Origin: Methanoregulaceae archaeon UBA467
Lineage (GTDB): Archaea; Halobacteriota; Methanomicrobia; Methanomicrobiales; Methanospirillaceae
DNA length: 64,000 nt
Assembly: GCA_002503825.1 (NCBI GenBank)
Contig: DASP01000012.1
Coordinates: 196,126 to 260,125 of the forward strand
Reading direction: 5' to 3'
The translations under genes and the position numbers were made by a program. Shown piece by piece: positions 61,122 to 64,000 of this stretch. Position 1 is the stretch's first letter. Every line of letters starts with the position of its first letter. A model generated the notes under the pieces. That model did not search any database, was not told the DNA's origin, and was given only the letters and a program-made list of their open reading frames with translations.

Positions 61122-61928
61122 ATGGCTGACAAATTCGAAATGACGGATGTAAAAGACTTCGGGTATGAGATATTCATCGCATTTATATCGATATTATCGG
61201 TTGTCAACCTCGTCCTTGTCTATCTGCCCGGTGTCGGACCCGCAGCAACCGACGTTGTCTACACCATCAACATCTTTCTCACGATAATCTTTTTCTTTGA
61301 TTTCGGGTTCCGCCTGTTGACGGCGCAGTCCCGGACCTATTACTTTTTACGGGACTGGGGATGGGCCGACCTGTTCGCCTGTGCACCGGTATTCCGCTTT
61401 TTGCGAATATTCAGGATCGTCAAGGCGTACCGTTTCTTCCACACGTATGGAACGAAAAAGACGATGTACTACCTCAGGTACCACCGTGCAGAAGCCGCGC
61501 TTTACATCCTGATCTTTTCAGTTATCCTCATCCTGGAAGCAGGCTCATTCCTTGTGCTGCAGGCGGAGAGCGGCGCCCCTGATGCAAATATACTGACCTC
61601 GGGCGACGCGCTGTGGTGGGCATATGTCACTATCACCACGGTCGGCTACGGCGATTATCACCCGGTGACGGATAACGGCAGGATTATCGGCATCATTGTC
61701 ATGACCACGGGAGTCGGCATCTTCGCCACCTTTGCCGGGTACATCGCTCACAAACTCCTCGCTCCGGCTGAGAGGTGCAGAGAGGAGTCCGAAGTGTCAG
61801 AAATTGAGAGAAAACTGGACCTCTGCCTTGCGGGCCTCGATGAACTAAGAAAGGAACAGGCGGAAACGGGCATACAGACGGCTGAAAAAATAGAGAACCT
61901 CGGGCACCTGATAAAACAAGGGCCGTAA
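61122..61928 (+). CDS. Voltage-gated-like potassium channel
   Basis: A 268-residue ion channel from the ATG at 61122 (MADKFEMTD); an in-frame ATG at 61098 is possible. It has six transmembrane segments. S1-S3 lie at about 15-80, S4 is weakly charged (RFLRIFRIVKAYRF), and the S5-pore-S6 unit has selectivity filter ITTVGYGDYHPV and the gating helix TTGVGIFATFAGYIAHKL. A C-terminal coiled coil (about 215-262, EIERKLDLCLAGLDELRKEQ) should tetramerise the channel. It likely conducts K+ across the cell membrane. Single gene, about 90 bases after the kinase. Confidence 0.93.
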   Translation: MADKFEMTDVKDFGYEIFIAFISILSVVNLVLVYLPGVGPAATDVVYTINIFLTIIFFFDFGFRLLTAQSRTYYFLRDWGWADLFACAPVFRFLRIFRIVKAYRFFHTYGTKKTMYYLRYHRAEAALYILIFSVILILEAGSFLVLQAESGAPDANILTSGDALWWAYVTITTVGYGDYHPVTDNGRIIGIIVMTTGVGIFATFAGYIAHKLLAPAERCREESEVSEIERKLDLCLAGLDELRKEQAETGIQTAEKIENLGHLIKQGP

Positions 61929-62484
61929 ACAAGGTTCATCAGGTAATGAAACTCCTTTGAAGGGTATGAGGGACCTGTCATTTTTTACCATTCGTTATTA
62001 TAATTACGGATGCCGGAGAACAGCCTCATGAAAGGGCTGTTAAAGTCCCGGATACTGTTTTGATTCGCGTACCTCCCGGGTTGCCCCAGTATTCCGCGAA
62101 CGTCTGCATGACCACCATGAAAATATCACCGGGCAGCCGTCATCGGCCGGGATCGACGTTCCCGTCAGCAGCGAAGTGCAGGTTATGAGAGGATGAAACG
62201 ATAAGCCGGAAATATTTTCTAAAACTGCGGTTGTCCTGGTAACGGTTTCATTATCCCTGCATAAGAGATCCTCTCACGGGTGCATACAGTCGGGCCTGAT
62301 GCATACGAAAAAAAACTGCAGAGACCCGCAGTTGAGAAGTCCCTCAGACAAACTCCCCTTATCGCGGGTTTCCATAACTATTATTGCATTGACCACGCGA
62401 ATGATTATAAAAGAGGGCAGGTTCATCTTACGCTGACAATGTATCTTCCACAGGATTTCCGAACCGGTCAGGCTCTTAATATCT
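61929..62484. other. Intergenic region
   Basis: About 550 bases. Only short frames on both strands, none supported. The A+T-rich stretch near 62370-62410 may contain a promoter for the PAS sensor that follows. Confidence 0.4.
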
Positions 62485-64000
62485 ATGACCCATATTGATA
62501 AACCGGATTGTATATGCCGGGGAACTGACTCTGATGCTGCAAATGACCCTGTGAGTGTGAACTCCTTCTCTTTGTCAGAGAACAGATGGCGTGCACTCAT
62601 CATTGCAGGCACGGCGTTTGTCCTCCTCTTCTCCATCTACTGTCTCTCAAACGGGATTACCACCATCTTCATGCACCTCTATTACTTCCCGATCATCCTG
62701 CTTGCATACCGCTACCGGATGAAGGGGGCCGTTCTTGCCACGCTCCTGGCCGTGGCCTACGTCACTCTCGTTATCATTTATGATTACGGACAGGACGAGG
62801 TTATCGCCGGGGCGTTCTACCGGTTCATCATATTTGTTGCGATTGGTGCAGTGGTCGGCGCTCTTTCAGACAGGCTCTTCAGGATCCAGATATCATTAAA
62901 GGAATCTGCAGCTATTCGCGAGCGTTATATCTCACTCGCCCCGGCCATCATACTCGTGCTTGATGCCGAAGGGAAGATATCACACCTCAACAGGCACGGG
63001 TGCACCCTCCTCGGCTGCACTATCGGACAGGTGCAGGGAAAACCGTGGATTGATACTTTTATCCGGGAAGACGCGAGGGATACAGTCCGCCAGGTCTTCA
63101 GGAGTTTAATTTCCGGTGAGGTCGAGCCATCCCCCGAATTTAATAACGAAGTCATTTCAATGGACGGGGCAGTCAGGACAATCCACTGGCATAACACGGT
63201 GCTTACCGACGAATCCGGGAAGATTACCGGTACATTGAGTTATGGTGAGGATATCACCGAAAATAAACGCAGGGAAGAGATGATCCATACCCTGCAGCAG
63301 TTCCAGGAAGGGATCATCACTAATGCAAATGTATGGATCATGGTACTCTCGCCAAAAGGGAAAATCCTCGAATGGAATAACGCGGCCGAGACGATCAGCG
63401 GATATTCGAAAGAAGAAACGCTCGGGACCGTGAGCATCTGGAAACTTCTCTACCCGGATCCGCCCTACCGGAAACATGTCACGACCGAGATCGCCCGTGT
63501 TATCACCCGCGATACCTACCTCGAGGATTTTGAGACCGAGATACAATGCAGGGACGGGTCCAAAAAGACCATTGCATGGAATACGAAGGGGCTGCGGAAT
63601 GCTGACGGGGACGTCGAAAATTATATCGCAGTCGGCCGGGATGTCACTGAGCGCAGGAAAGCGGAAGACGCCATTTCGGCATCTGAAGAAAAATACCGCA
63701 CTCTCGTTGAACGTATCTCAGATGTCATCTATTCCCTGGATGAACGCGGCGTTATCACCTATATAAGCCCGGCAATCGAAAAAATTTCAGGGTATTCACC
63801 TTCCGAAATCATGGGAAAGGAGTTCAGACATTTTATCGTCCCCGATGACCTTCAGCGGGTCAGGGAGATCTTTGAAGACGGTAAGCATGTCAGCGTGAAA
63901 TCATTCCAGTTCAGGATTGTCAATAAGCCGGGTGAAGAGCGCTGGCTGAGAGTCTCAAGTGAACCCGTGGTTGTAAACGGAGAATTTTTTGGAATCAACG
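62485..64000 (+). CDS. Membrane PAS sensor protein, truncated by the window edge
   Basis: An open frame from the ATG at 62485 runs past the right edge (505 codons visible); GTG at 62551 or 62557 is an alternative start just before the membrane part. Four hydrophobic helices (about 35-125, including LIIAGTAFVLLFSIYCL and FIIFVAIGAVVGALSD) form a MASE-like membrane sensor. PAS domain 1 follows (about 145-260, ending SYGEDITENK), PAS 2 (about 275-395, ending VGRDVTERRK) and the start of PAS 3 (YISPAIEKISGYSPSE, then IVPDDLQRVREIF). The C-terminus is missing; a histidine kinase core is expected by analogy with relatives in this window. Confidence 0.85.
   Translation, partial: MTHIDKPDCICRGTDSDAANDPVSVNSFSLSENRWRALIIAGTAFVLLFSIYCLSNGITTIFMHLYYFPIILLAYRYRMKGAVLATLLAVAYVTLVIIYDYGQDEVIAGAFYRFIIFVAIGAVVGALSDRLFRIQISLKESAAIRERYISLAPAIILVLDAEGKISHLNRHGCTLLGCTIGQVQGKPWIDTFIREDARDTVRQVFRSLISGEVEPSPEFNNEVISMDGAVRTIHWHNTVLTDESGKITGTLSYGEDITENKRREEMIHTLQQFQEGIITNANVWIMVLSPKGKILEWNNAAETISGYSKEETLGTVSIWKLLYPDPPYRKHVTTEIARVITRDTYLEDFETEIQCRDGSKKTIAWNTKGLRNADGDVENYIAVGRDVTERRKAEDAISASEEKYRTLVERISDVIYSLDERGVITYISPAIEKISGYSPSEIMGKEFRHFIVPDDLQRVREIFEDGKHVSVKSFQFRIVNKPGEERWLRVSSEPVVVNGEFFGIN

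Overview
The window looks like a stretch of chromosome from a methanogenic archaeon, most likely of the order Methanomicrobiales (Methanoregula/Methanosphaerula-like). This is inferred from style rather than from a marker gene, because no methanogenesis gene lies here. The clues are many PAS-rich sensor kinases with the H-box SITRHDI(L/V)N, a MEDS-domain kinase, a PGF-CTERM surface protein, lipoproteins with Thr/Pro-rich linkers, a YaaH-type acetate transporter, a DUF3795 protein, archaeal TATA-like boxes and poly-T terminators. Flanking DNA is G+C-rich; one island (about 33.4-40.25 kb) is strikingly A+T-rich.

Layout. 0-5 kb: a 75-bp tandem repeat, a thaumatin-like secreted protein broken by an in-frame TGA, a flavodoxin, a small putative DNA-binding protein and a methyltransferase. 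4.9-8.2 kb: a multi-PAS/GAF histidine kinase broken by an in-frame TAA. 8.5-16.5 kb: a lipoprotein serpin, methyltransferase, PGF-CTERM operon, PPOX-fold flavoprotein, acetolactate synthase ilvB-ilvN and an Fe-S protein. 16.7-23.5 kb: two tandem HTH-PAS-GAF-PAS regulators, a nitrate/sulfonate/taurine-type ABC importer whose binding protein appears circularly permuted, and a third, truncated copy of the regulator's 5' end. 23.5-33.4 kb: envelope proteins (lipoproteins, S41 protease, hydrolase, SIMPL protein), a pair of tiny paralogous membrane proteins and an ECF-like membrane protein. 33.4-40.25 kb: the A+T-rich island. 40.25-48.8 kb: phosphoribosyltransferase, methyltransferase, Bcr/CflA-type exporter, SpoIIE-type phosphatase receptor, ABC-2 exporter and acetate transporter. 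49.8-64 kb: a cache-domain lipoprotein, three further large sensor kinases, a small-multidrug-export family protein, a K+ channel and a membrane PAS sensor running off the right edge.

The best candidate for an undescribed system is the island. A tight three-gene operon encodes (1) an 851-residue protein with two GHKL ATPase folds, an HSP90/MutL-like one at the N-terminus and a histidine-kinase-like one at the C-terminus, joined by a long charged coiled coil; (2) a receiver-domain protein with an unrecognised roughly 230-residue output domain; (3) a 241-residue protein of unknown family. It converges on a PstI/Eco57I-like adenine-specific DNA methyltransferase with no evident nuclease partner. 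The composition, gene content and context suggest a horizontally acquired, phosphorelay-like defence or conflict module, but this is inference.

Elsewhere the dominant theme is sensing: six large signalling proteins and two one-component regulators share a small set of output modules behind different sensor arrays. Two genes carry single in-frame stops in otherwise intact frames. Both are one G-to-T change from a plausible sense codon, so they are either recent pseudogenes or sequence errors.
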